Below are positions 25,074 to 34,935 of a DNA stretch of 64,000 nt, one piece after another; within the stretch, counting starts at the first letter, position 1, and every line of letters begins with the position of its first letter. The DNA comes from Brachyhypopomus gauderio. Lineage: Eukaryota > Chordata > Actinopteri > Gymnotiformes > Hypopomidae. The stretch covers positions 20,086,197 through 20,150,196 of the forward strand of contig NC_135218.1 of NCBI RefSeq assembly GCF_052324685.1, given 5' to 3'. A program made the position numbers and the translations under genes. Below the pieces are notes generated by a model, which was given only the letters and a program-made list of their open reading frames with translations, ran no database searches and had not been told where the DNA came from.

Positions 25074-25290
25074 CAGGGCTCTCAAGTCTCACGCATTGAG
25101 CGTGTGACACACGCATTTGACCGTCTTCACACGGCGAGAAAAAAATCTAGTTTATTTACCTCCGATCCATATCTATGTCGCCCTCCACTGCGATCGATCG
25201 CGATATACAACCCAACGCTCAACAACTTACGTTCGCCACCCCCCCAACAACTCTCACACTCTGACATGAATCCAAAACTTGAGAGCCCTG
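25074..25290. mobile_element. hAT MITE, 217 bp, with exact 8-bp TSD
   Basis: Terminal inverted repeats CAGGGCTCTCAAGT and ACTTGAGAGCCCTG enclose 217 bp. Flanking ATAATGAG occurs on both sides (25066-25073, 25291-25298). No coding capacity. Confidence 0.93.
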
Positions 25291-26397
25291 ATAATGAGAT
25301 AAATGTATATATGTGCTGTTTTTTTTATTTTAGGTGGCGGGAATGGGCTTCCATAGAAATCTCGTTCCTTCAAAAAAGTAACCTTGGAGAAAGGCGGCAA
25401 GCACGCGCACCAGTCAGCGTTCGGTTCAACGGCAGCGCAGCAGCGTAACGGTTACAACCAGAGACCGTATATTTCAAGTGCCTTCTCTGCATGCCTCAGA
25501 CCCAAAATATGTGTTCCTTAAAATAATTTTCCATCCAGTCTTAGGAAACATGTAGAGGTGAGTTGTTTTCATAGGTCTACTGGTCATTGTCTTTAATGAG
25601 AAATCTAACAATATATTGCAGCAAACGGTTTCTGGTTTAAAATAAGTCTGACATTAGCATTGTATACATGGTTAGTTAGCTAGCTAGCTAAGTAGGCTAT
25701 TGCTAGTACACTGCCTGTTGCTAGCTAAGTTAGCTAGCTAGCTAGATTTTGGTTTTACCATAGTTCATAGTATTTGGAGCTTCCAGCTACCTAAATGCAT
25801 TGATTTTGTGAAATAACAAACATTCAAACATATCACTTTACACTAAAAAAACAAATTCTATTTTGACAGGTTTTACATGCAGAGCATGGTGGTGCTAAAT
25901 ATTAGAGCCTTTACTTTTACTTTCAGTACTTAAGTACATTTGAAGGCAAATACTTTTGTACTTTTACTCAAGTGGATGACTAAAGGGAGGACTTGTACTG
26001 GAGTAATGTTTCACCTTGGCTATCTGCACTTTAACTCAAGTACATGGTTTGTACTTCATCCACCACTGTTTGCATGGTATATAGCAAGCAATAAAGTGTA
26101 ATTTAAAAGCTTTAATAAAAAAATCCCCACACAAATACATATGCAGAAACAAACCATAATCAATGTTTACATGTATTATTTAAAAACAACCTGAGACTTT
26201 AGTGAAATATTAAAGTATTACATCGCTGAGTGTCTCAAATATAACAAGTGGTCAAATACATAAATACAAACATTCACTACCTGTGTTTCTTAGAAGAACA
26301 TCAAAGTTCAGATTAATCTGAATCTGCTGTTTGATCTAAGATGACAATATCTGCAGACAGATGGGCACTGTGGTGAGGGGCATAAAATCAAGAAGCT

Positions 26398-26482
26398 ACA
26401 GTTCAACAGAGGACTAGTGTTAAGTGTTAACCCTAACCTACAGTTCAACAGAGGACTAGTGTTAAGTGTTAACCCTAACCTA
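26398..26482. repeat. 42-bp tandem duplication downstream of klhl41
   Basis: The block CAGTTCAACAGAGGACTAGT plus GTTAAGTGTTAACCCTAACC appears twice in a row, just past the klhl41 stop codon. The TAACCCTAACC ends look telomere-like but are only 11 bases. Confidence 0.85.
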
Positions 26483-26503
26483 TAGTTTTGCAGAGGGGTT
26501 GCC

Positions 26504-29500
26504 TTAGAGTTTAGGCATCCTGGCAGCATTGAGACGCATTGGAACACAAGAAGCTCCAGATGCATAGCGCATCTCTCTTAACATCCCACTCCACTGCTTC
26601 TTGTCATCCTCATATCTAAGAGGACACACACAAATACACACACACATACACAGATTGAGAATACTTAATACACAGGCACTTGAATGCTGAATAATGCTAC
26701 CGAACATTACTATTTGTGAAATGCAAATGATTTACTCCTGATTGAATGCAATAGTTTGATTGGATGCCAGAAAATTTGACCCTGAATAATTGTGTAGTCC
26801 TGGTTCACACTAAAGCAGGACATACAAGCAGAGTAGGCACCAGAAAACACCATAAAATCGCCATCAGTAGACTTGCTAACTTACTGCCAAATGTCTGTGA
26901 TTTCTGAGGGTCCAACTTCTTTGTTCTCCAGCTCCACGATAGCAAATCCTCCAATAGCATAAAGATTTCCACCACTGCTTACGAGGTTGACAGAGCTGCG
27001 TTCCTGAGGGAACTCTGTGAACACACTCCACCTGGAGAGCACCATGCTTCCACATTACTCACTACACCCATGCTGTGCACAAAACTGCAGGTCTTCCGAT
27101 TGACAATACAAGTGTAAATATTTCTAAAATTTACTAAGATACACACCACATGCACTCGGTCATTCTAATCAGGCTATATATACATAATCAATACTATATA
27201 CATACTTGTTTGTCGCGAAATCATAGATTTCAGATGTGGCGGTCAGTCCTTCCTCGTTGACTCCTCCAGTCACAATGATATTCCCATTGTGCACAACAGC
27301 ACCAAACATCGCTCTGGAGGTACTCATTCCAGCGAGCTCCCTCCACTCGGATTGCTTGTGGTTATATACGAACAGCTTGTTTATAGCTTTACTGAGAGAC
27401 ACAGAGAGAAATTATTCTTTAACAGTTCTTGTACAAGTTTTAAAATAAAAATACAAAAAACTATTTGTTGTTATAATTTAGATGCTTATTCCAAAATGTA
27501 GAAAAAGTGCTATACAAATAAATGTTTATCTGTCTGTCTATATATATCTATAGTCAAGAGGCTGAAAAACAGTCTTTAATAACAGCCTAGTGAAGTGTGC
27601 TGTGCATGTTACCAGAACCCAACGAAACAGAACACTGACAGCTGCAGTGAAATCACAGGGTCATCTTAAACACCAGTGAAACTGAACACTGACAGCTGCA
27701 GTGAAACCACAGGGTCATCTTAAACACCAGCAAATGTTTATTCTCACTTCTCATCAGTCTTTCCTCCAATGCAGTATACCAGGCCATTATGTGAGACCAC
27801 AGCATGTCCATGGATACGGACAGGAAGTTTCTTAGTTTCGCTCCATTTCATCTTCCTGTAAATCATCATGTAGGATTAGATTGATCCTTAAGCACTGATG
27901 AATCATAATAAGAGCAAAATGACAAAAGAAAACACTGCAAGATAATAGTTTTACGGATTATATCCTCAAACTACAACTGAAAACAAAATTGAGAGTCTAC
28001 ACTATATACTTCTTCTCAAAAGAATATCAAAGATGCGTTTAAGATGGCATTTTTAAAAATAAAATAAGCTACCAATGAATAAAGTAGGCTTACTAATCTT
28101 CATATTCAAAGTGCACTGGTGCACTGGATTAGTGTAAGATTTATGACAATAGCAAAAAACAAAACAGATTTTGATGTGTACAAAAAAGGTAAAGCTCTGG
28201 TGTAACTGAATTAAGTGACCTCAGAAGTGAAAAGAATTGGCTGTTACTCACTCTGTGTCATAACACATGACAGAATCAAGAGACTCATTGGTCTGTAGGT
28301 CTTTTCCACCAATAGCGAACAGCAAATTTTCATGTTCTCCCATGCTGAACAGGCACCTGGGGCTTGGCATAGGTGGTAAGGCGAGCCAGTCGGCTGAAAG
28401 GCTGTCCAGCTGTAATCCAAACAAGTCATTAAGGTCTCTATAGTTCTATTAAAGATAAACAGCAGCATAATACTGATAGCTTTTTAGTAAAGTTATTGAT
28501 TTTTTTTTACATTTAGCATAAGGAAGTAAGTTATTTGTGTGATATATATTTTAGTTCTATGCAATATTAAATTTTAGTTATGTAAAATATGCGTGTAATT
28601 TGGATAATTCTTTTTAGTTTAAAGTGTATTTTGCATATGACTTATGAGATGATAAGTTATGTGTCAACATCTGAAAATAATTTCTACCCTAACAATTTTC
28701 AGATTTTATAGCAGATCTTCAGGTTATATCCTTTCTTCTTTATTCTAATTATCCAATAACTCCTGTATATCCATGTAATCATGCTTGGCATATTTCACTG
28801 CTGAGCACAAAGTAGGGCATAATTCACTTACAGTTTAGTTATCTCAAAAGTGCTGACTGGCCTTCCAAAGAATGGGTTACTGGAAACATACTGACTGGTT
28901 ATCTTGAGAAAACTGTCACTGCTGTTACCAGGGAGTTTGGATTTTTACCCACCTGGTAAAAGTAGCACTGCAGTGGTGTTTCCTTATTGTCATCATCCAC
29001 AAATAGCCCACCGATGATGAAAAGCTGGTTCTTTTTGGTGCACACGCTCACATGGTTCTTCGGTACCTGCTCTGCCATGGCCACCAGGAAGCACTCGTTC
29101 TCTGTGACATCATATGCGACTGCCGCTGTGTCAGTGACCATGACGATCAAATCCCGTCCATACATACCCAGTCTGCGGTTGTTATTCAGGTATCCTGGCA
29201 ATAGCTCTTCTTCCTCCACCTCTCCATTTACATCTCCTTCTTGTTTTTCCTTCTTTTTCGTATCTGGAAGTTTCCCTTTGAAAGCATCTTTGATGACCTG
29301 CAGTTTCTTCATGACTTCTGGATCAGCCCTAATGAGTTCATCAGTTTCGACTTTTTCTTTGAAGAACTTTTCAGACAGCAGACGGAAGCGAATGCACTCA
29401 ATGGCATCGCTAAGCACCTTGGCACGTTTTTCCTTGTCGTTATGCACCCATTTCATTAGTGACTCAAACACCACTTCCTCCTTCTCTACGTTCAGCATGT

Positions 29501-30059
29501 CTCCACCAATCAGGGCAAAGAGCTCGTGTGGTGCCAACTGTAGGAACTCCTCCTCGTTGACAAGGCTCTCAAAGCGATCTGCAATATAGTCCCGTGCTGC
29601 CACAGCCAGCCGGGGGACATTCAAGACTAGGCCAAGTCGGAAGATGGCGAGGCAGTTGACCATGGAGAGCTTCTTCTGCAGGTAGTTCACACACACTGTG
29701 AATACAGACGGGATCTGGAAGCGATTGGCAACAGCAAATATCTCCTGAACGTTGTCATCAGTTAGCGCAATCTCGGCAGAGTAAAGGTACTTGATGATCA
29801 TGTCCAGGATGTCAGGATCCACGTCATCTAATGCCACTTCTTTGAGGTCCTCTTTGACCTTTCCGTCTTCAGAGAAGAACAGATCCCTGAAGTAGGGGCT
29901 GCAGGCAGCCAGAATGAGGCGGTGACATGGCAGACAGTGGTCGCCCACTTTTAAAGTGCAGTCTACAAACTTGTTCTCATTCAGAAGTTCCTTCAGCCCG
30001 TCCTGCAACAATGTGCTCTGGAACAGACGAAGCTCTTCCTTCAGGGCCTGCTGATCCAT
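26504..30059 (-). CDS. klhl41: kelch-like protein 41 (CUL3 adaptor of striated muscle), 6 coding exons
   Basis: KLHL41 is a BTB-BACK-Kelch adaptor for CUL3 ligase in striated muscle. It stabilises nebulin, and human mutations cause nemaline myopathy. Coding exons, high to low: 28953-30059, 28252-28409, 27748-27855, 27206-27391, 26885-27031, 26504-26615. Phases close exactly to 605 aa (human 606). BTB is about residues 30-130 ([20 protein letters not shown]), BACK about 135-240, followed by a variable linker with [20 protein letters not shown]. Kelch blades run from about residue 345 to the end ([47 protein letters not shown]). The C-terminus [20 protein letters not shown] is diagnostic for KLHL41 over KLHL40. 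The first exon is long, as in the family. No lesion seen. Teleosts can have two copies; I cannot tell whether this is a or b. Confidence 0.96.
27606..27730. repeat. ~57-bp tandem duplication in a klhl41 intron
   Basis: A block containing GAACACTGACAGCTGCAGTG and CACAGGGTCATCTTAAACAC is present twice in succession, between coding exons 3 and 4. Confidence 0.85.
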
Positions 30060-30264
30060 GAGGCTGGTGTTTCAAAGGAGATGCAGTCAAGAAAAAGGGA
30101 GCAAGAGGGAAGAGAGGGATAGACAGAGAAGAAGGTGGATAGACAGAGAGAAGGTGGATAGACAGAGAGGAGAAGGTGGCTGCAGAAGCACAGTCCTGGC
30201 TGGAAAAGGACAGAGCTGAGAAAAGATTTCCAGCCTGAAGAGGCTGTTATTTAATCTGGTCATT

Positions 30265-30274
30265 CTAAATATAA
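30265..30274 (-). promoter_or_regulatory. candidate MEF2 site of the klhl41 promoter
   Basis: CTAAATATAA fits the MEF2 consensus CTA(A/T)4TA(A/G) exactly. It lies about 205 bases above the klhl41 ATG, next to an AT-rich TATA-like stretch (TTAAATAA, about 30246-30255 on the minus strand). E-boxes CAGCTG occur farther up (for example near 30514). MEF2 and E-boxes are typical of striated-muscle promoters. Function is inferred. Confidence 0.5.
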
Positions 30275-30279
30275 CATGT

Positions 30280-30969
30280 CCCCTCCCCTCTGTTCCCCCT
30301 CAAACACTGTGTGGACTGTGGGCATGTGGGGCAGCAGCTCTCATAATAACAGGCTACAAATGTAATAGTCTTAGATTTGGTATACAACTGTAGCCTCTAT
30401 CAGCTCAAAGGGAACAATAGAATGTATGAGTGTGGATAACAGTGATTTTGTGAGTGTCTGTTAAATGAATGAGTGTGTGAGCTTATATGTCTCATATCAG
30501 CCTAACAGAGATGGGAGACAGCTGCTACAACAGGTGACAGCCCTCAGTGACGATTAAGCAGTTGTAGTCTGTATATAAAGCTCCTCTCACCGCTTTTAGA
30601 ATAACGGAATTTATTGTCATCAGGATTCATCATTCTTCAAATGAAATGTAACTATATTAAATAGAGCATAAATGCAAATATAAGTTCAACTGGTGAAGTA
30701 ACATGAAGTAAGAACATTTAAACCAAGTAACAAATAAACTACAATGTTTGGAAAAAAATGGTAATAAATACCACCCCAATTTAAACCTTCCTGTGATTTG
30801 ATTTGAAAAGGATTTGAATGCCAAACAGTAACAGTAAACATTGTGAAAAGGGTTTGGCAATCATGAGAACCATGTGTGTTTTATGCAGATTTGTCTATCA
30901 GAGTTTGGAAAGACAGAACTGCTTTGCTAGGAGCGTTACTAAAATTAAAGCAGCCCTCCATAAAGGAAG

Positions 30970-31002
<33 letters not shown>

Positions 31003-31510
31003 GAGGGGGTGGTGTGTAATTTAAGTCAAAACAGTTAAAGACAGAAGGGAGTAAGGCGCTCTCTCTCTCTCTTTCTCTCTCATGCACACAAAGAATGATA
31101 TTTTGTTTAATATTGAGCCAATAGGAGAAAATATGTAAATGAGTAAGTGATAGTTGATACAATTGGGCAACATCTAATAGTGGCACAATAAAAGTCTGAA
31201 TAATTCGGAATTAATTAACTACCACTCACTTGACTTCCAATAGTGGTAGTGGTAGTCAGTATGTATATTTAACTAACTGTGAAAGTAAACATTTACAGTT
31301 TAAGCAATGTTAATGTTAGTATGTATGTAAGAATAGTTTTGTATAGAAAAATATTTATTGTATGCTAATAGTATGCAAATCACCACGGTTCACCTAGCTA
31401 GCCAATGGCAATACCTCACAGGGGTGGGGATGGTTATTTTTTTAAGTGTTACTAACCACATAATGCCAACTAAAAACATATGTTTCCACTAAACTCTTTA
31501 TTTCAGGATT
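30280..31510. other. klhl41 upstream region, no gene recognised
   Basis: Presumed promoter and upstream sequence. Contains a (TG)n run at about 30968-31001 and a (CT)n run at about 31059-31082. BBS5, the expected next gene, is not seen. Confidence 0.45.
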
Positions 31511-31514
31511 CTAA

Positions 31515-31745
31515 GACAGCTCAGGTGAAGCAGAGACACAGCTCAGATGAAGCAGAGACACACAGCTCAGATGAAGCAGAGACACACAGCTCAGATGAAG
31601 CAGAGACACACAGCTCAGATGAAGCAGAGACACACAGCTCAGATGAAGCAGAGACACACAGCTCAGGTGAAGCAGGACACACAGCTCAGGTGAAACAGAG
31701 ACACATAGCTTAGGTGAAGCAGAGAAACACAACTCAGGTGAAGGA
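31515..31745. repeat. 24-bp minisatellite, about 9-10 units
   Basis: Units of the type AGCTCAGATGAAGCAGAGAC plus ACAC repeat in tandem with single changes (GATGAAG or GGTGAAG). Because 24 is divisible by 3, frames on both strands stay open. The resulting repeats (HSSDEAET, LLHLSCVS) have no support as proteins. Confidence 0.9.
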
Positions 31746-32065
31746 GACACACGCAGTAACATCTGTCACCATGTGACACTCTGCCATGTGACACTGAGGA
31801 CAAATGCCAAAACCTTACAGAACAAGGATAAGACAAAGACAGTTGCCCAGTATGGGCTGTTGCTGGACACACTGTAAACACCACTATCTGAAGAGCTTTG
31901 TGTAAAAACTTGAGAGCTTGAATACCAATACTTGAATTACAGCTGCTGAACCAACCCTCCCCGGTCTCATCTGTACTTTGATTAATTAAGTTGTAATAGT
32001 GGTAGTCAGTATATACAGTATAATTGAATAACTTTAGTAGTTGTAATGGTAATCAGTACATATAG

Positions 32066-32265
32066 GGCAGGGGTACTCAACTGGCGGACCGTGGTCCGGA
32101 TCTGGACCCGAACGCAGTCCTGTCCGGACCCAATCTCATTCCTGATTAACTGGATACGGACCAAAAATAAAACCGGAGCATTTATTTCAGGGCTATTGAA
32201 AAAACACTCCGTTACGAGTGTTACGTTTGCCACCCCCGCTCAACAACTTACGTTCGACAAAAAAA
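32066..32265 (+). mobile_element. hAT end fragment, CAGGGGTACTCAAC family
   Basis: Starts CAGGGGTACTCAACTGGC, continues through the same ordered blocks found at 40309 and, in reverse, at 61655-61865 (GGTCCGGAT, CAGTCCTGTCCGGACC, CTGATTAACTGGATACGG), and breaks off in CAACAACTTACGTTCG. No right end was found for this copy. Confidence 0.8.
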
Positions 32266-33301
32266 AAAAAGGGGGATTTGGCAGACATACGGGAATACAC
32301 ACGAACATTGGAACAGATATACATGTAACTGGCACCAGGCTTCGCGTCAGGAGGAGGGCGGCCATCGGGGAAAACATAAGAGTTGCGGGAGCTGTAGGCG
32401 CTGCGGTGGGCGGTCCTCTCCCCGCCCTCGCCGCAAACCCTCCACTGGGTGCAGCGCGGCTGGCGGATGCGTCAGGTGCAGTGCGGCTGGCGGACGCGCT
32501 TGGTGCAGTGCGGCTGGCGGACGCGCTTGGTGTAGCGCGCCTGGTTTCTCCAGTAGCCCCCAAGGGGCGCGCCGGAGGAAAACTCCGCCCACGCTCTCTC
32601 GCTGCTCTCGGCGGAGCCCGCTGGGAATCCTCCCTCCCTCCGGGTGTGAGTCTTCCTAACCTGACAGTGGGAGCGCTGTTGGTGACCTCCATCTCCTCTT
32701 CCTCCTCACTGCCCAGGCTCCAGCTCATGGACTCTGCTGGACTTTCACCCCGGGAGCAGTCCATAGCTCTCCCCTCGGAGTGGTCATGGGGAGCGCTCAC
32801 CCCGGGGCTGTTCCTCCCCTTTACGGTCCTAGCGGATTGCTCCGAGGGGGCAGAACTATCCTCATCCTCCGTATACAACTCTCCATCCATGCACTCGGAG
32901 ACACCCGAGCACACGGACAGAGGGTAGTCGTAGCATTCGGTGGGGGCGGAGTACATGGAGGGAGGACAGTCGTCGCCCTCCTCGCCTTCACCGTAGTAGT
33001 CAGCGGGGGCAGAGCAGACGGAGGGAGGATAGTCGTCTTCCTCTTCCTCCTCTTCCTTGTCGCCCTCCCCGTAATCCACTGTGGGGGCGGAACAGACAGA
33101 GAGAGCTGGGTCTTCCTCCTCCTCGCTCTCCTCTTCGCCTTCCCCGTAATCCACTGTGGGAGCGGAACATACAGAGGGAGCTGGGCCTCCGCCCTCTTCT
33201 TCCTCTCCCTCCGAGTCCTCCTCTCCCTCGAACTCGCTCTCCGGGGTTTTCTCCATATCACACTGCATAGGTTCCTCCTTGGGCAGCCTCTCCCCTCTCA
33301 C
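32256..33301 (-). CDS. acidic repeat protein ORF, copy 1 (retroelement-associated, unknown function)
   Basis: I do not recognise a described domain. The frame is open for about 350 codons from the ATG at 33301. It begins with an EEPMQCD segment that looks like the post-capsid part of a gypsy Gag (EPMQ motif). It then becomes very acidic, with repeats PSVCSAPTVDYGEGEEE (about four), CSGVSECMDGELYTEDEDSS, an SMSWSLGSEEEEEME motif and SASASRTAP repeats. The same order occurs in the plus-strand copy at 56192-57154, about 24 kb away. The last 20-30 codons run into hAT debris, so the true end is unclear. It lies directly below a Gag capsid remnant but in another frame. Expression is unproven. Confidence 0.6.
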
Positions 33302-33336
33302 TTGGGTTTCAGAAAGGGTTGTGGTATCAGGATGCG

Positions 33337-34110
33337 TTACCTTTCACAGAGAAGGTTATCTATTCTTATGGCTAGAGCTATGAGCTCATCTATGGAGAGG
33401 CCTTCGTCCTTATAGGCCATTTCCTGCAGGACTTCAGGTCGTAAACTATTCCGGAATGTAACCAAAAAGATGACTTTGTTCCACCCACTCCCCGCAGATA
33501 TGGTTCTGAACTTGCGAGCGTACTCCGCCGCCATGTTTTTTCCTTGCTTGAGTCTTGATAGTAGCTCACCACTCATTCTACCTCCAAGGGAATGGTCAAA
33601 AGCCACTCGAAACTGCTCTAAAAATTCCTCATACGTTTTTTGCTCATTCCCAGCCCATACTGCTGTTGCCCAGTCCAAAGCACGCCCGGTTAAGCACAAA
33701 ATAAAATACTCTGGTCAGGACCTGGAGGATGGTTGTTAAAATAAATCTCGCATTGAAGGAGAATTCCCTGACATTCATTTGGTGAGCCCTCATACTTTTC
33801 TGACTTGCTCACAGTTGGGGGGCCAGTGGTGTAGAGCTACCTCTCTCAGGAAGACAGTCAGGGGCTTCCTCATCGAGGATACGTAGTTGACGGCTCACCT
33901 CGTAAATGTTTCAGGTCAGCTCGGCCATGAATTGTTGCTGTTCAGCCTTCTGTTTGGCCAGCATATCCAGTGAGGCTTGCACATTTTCGATTTGGTGGTG
34001 GTGTTGTCCGAGTAGTTGTCCCTGTGCAGCCAATGCCTGGACTACCGTCCCCTCACAGTCCTCCGTCTGCTGGGGCGGCGAAATATTCTGTGACAGTGTG
34101 AACATGATGA
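33337..34110 (-). pseudogene. Ty3/gypsy (sushi-like) Gag remnant
   Basis: The higher part (about 33911-34110) encodes ALAAQGQLLGQHHHQIENVQ, a typical N-terminal Gag helix. The lower part (33337-33699) encodes a capsid-like LTGRALDWATAVW, then EFLEQFRVAFDH, YARKFRTISAGSGWN and LSIDELIALAIRIDNLL. A gap and frame change separate the parts, and a stop at 33337 ends the capsid. No zinc knuckle follows; the acidic ORF does. It has the RTL/PEG10 type of capsid but is a broken retrotransposon copy, not a domesticated gene. Confidence 0.8.
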
Positions 34111-34192
34111 GACTCAGACGAATGTGGACTGAACAGGAGCTGGGTTTATTCTCAAGTCTCAGAGATTTTTTAACAGAGTTGTGAAAAAGTCC

Positions 34193-34935
34193 AGGGGCCT
34201 CATGTACAAAGACTTGCGTGGATTTCTTACTAAAAATTGGCGTATGTACAAATCCAGAAAATGGCGTACGCAAAAAAAAAATCCGGATGTATCAAACCGT
34301 GCGTACGCCGGAATCCACACACATTTCTTTTGTACATCCCAAACAAAGTGGAATTGAGTGCACACAGTGACACGCCCCCCTATAAATATGCAAATTCATT
34401 TAAATTTGCCCTGCACCGGAGAAGTTTGCTCTCTGATCTATCACAAACCATGTCTGAACGGGGAAAGAAGAGGAACTTCACTGAATGTGAAAGTGGAGAC
34501 GCTCCTGAATGAGGTAGAGGCACGGAAAAAGTGTTTGTTTGGCACGTTGTGGCATTATGGCAAAGCGCAAAAGGTCTGAGTGGGACAGAGTGTGTGAAGC
34601 TTTAAATGTTGTGGGGTTAGAATAATGCACACTGGCAGAATAATATAATGCACCTAAAAAATATCAGTGATGCGCTCACTAGCATTAGCGACTCAATAAA
34701 AGAATTGGTTAAAATTTGCATTCATTTGTCCTGGCTCTGGGTTCGCTGGGTGCTCCACCACCTCTAACAATGGCACGGCATACCTGTGCGCAACATTGTG
34801 CAAGACCCCACATGCCCTCACAATACGAAACACTTTCTCTGGCCGATACACGAGCATCCCCCAGTCCTGTCCAGCCAGCACCACCGGCTTTCCAGCTGCC
34901 CAATCGCCCTCTCCACGACTGACCGGGTGTGAGAA
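34193..34935. mobile_element. PIF/Harbinger remnant with SANT-like and HARBI1 fragments
   Basis: Left end GGGGCCTCATGTACAAAGAC is followed by GCGTACGC-rich subterminal sequence. On the plus strand, MSERGKKRNFTECE, then VETLLNEVEARKKCLFGTL in a shifted frame, is the start of the Myb/SANT-like second protein of Harbinger elements. On the minus strand, 34700-34925 encodes RPEKVFRIVRACGVLHNVAH, the conserved C-terminal part of HARBI1-type nuclease. Both are broken. It sits between gypsy integrase and gypsy Gag remnants. Confidence 0.78.

Larger units (their letters stand above)
24785..26068. mobile_element. hAT-like element rich in AAGTA/TACTT, interrupted
   Basis: The right end reads, in reverse, CAGTGGTGGATGAAGTAC, and both flanks carry dense ACTTTTACT/CAAGTA motifs. 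That resembles the subterminal pattern of Tol2-type hAT elements. The left end is missing, apparently lost beside the palindrome. Inside lie another inverted pair (CTATGGAAGCCCATTCCC at 24911 and its complement near 25340), a TA run and a 217-bp MITE. Confidence 0.55.

Noticed and set aside
26398-26482. Interstitial telomere repeat
   Set aside because: Only TAACCCTAACC twice within a local 42-bp duplication. No TTAGGG array.
32046-33415. Plus-strand frames of 211-293 codons at 32046-32927 and 32780-33415
   Set aside because: They are antisense to the acidic ORF, cross the hAT junction and show no conserved domain.
33337-34110. Domesticated Gag gene of RTL/PEG10 type
   Set aside because: Frame breaks and a stop inside the capsid, broken pol remains next to it, and no conserved flanking gene.
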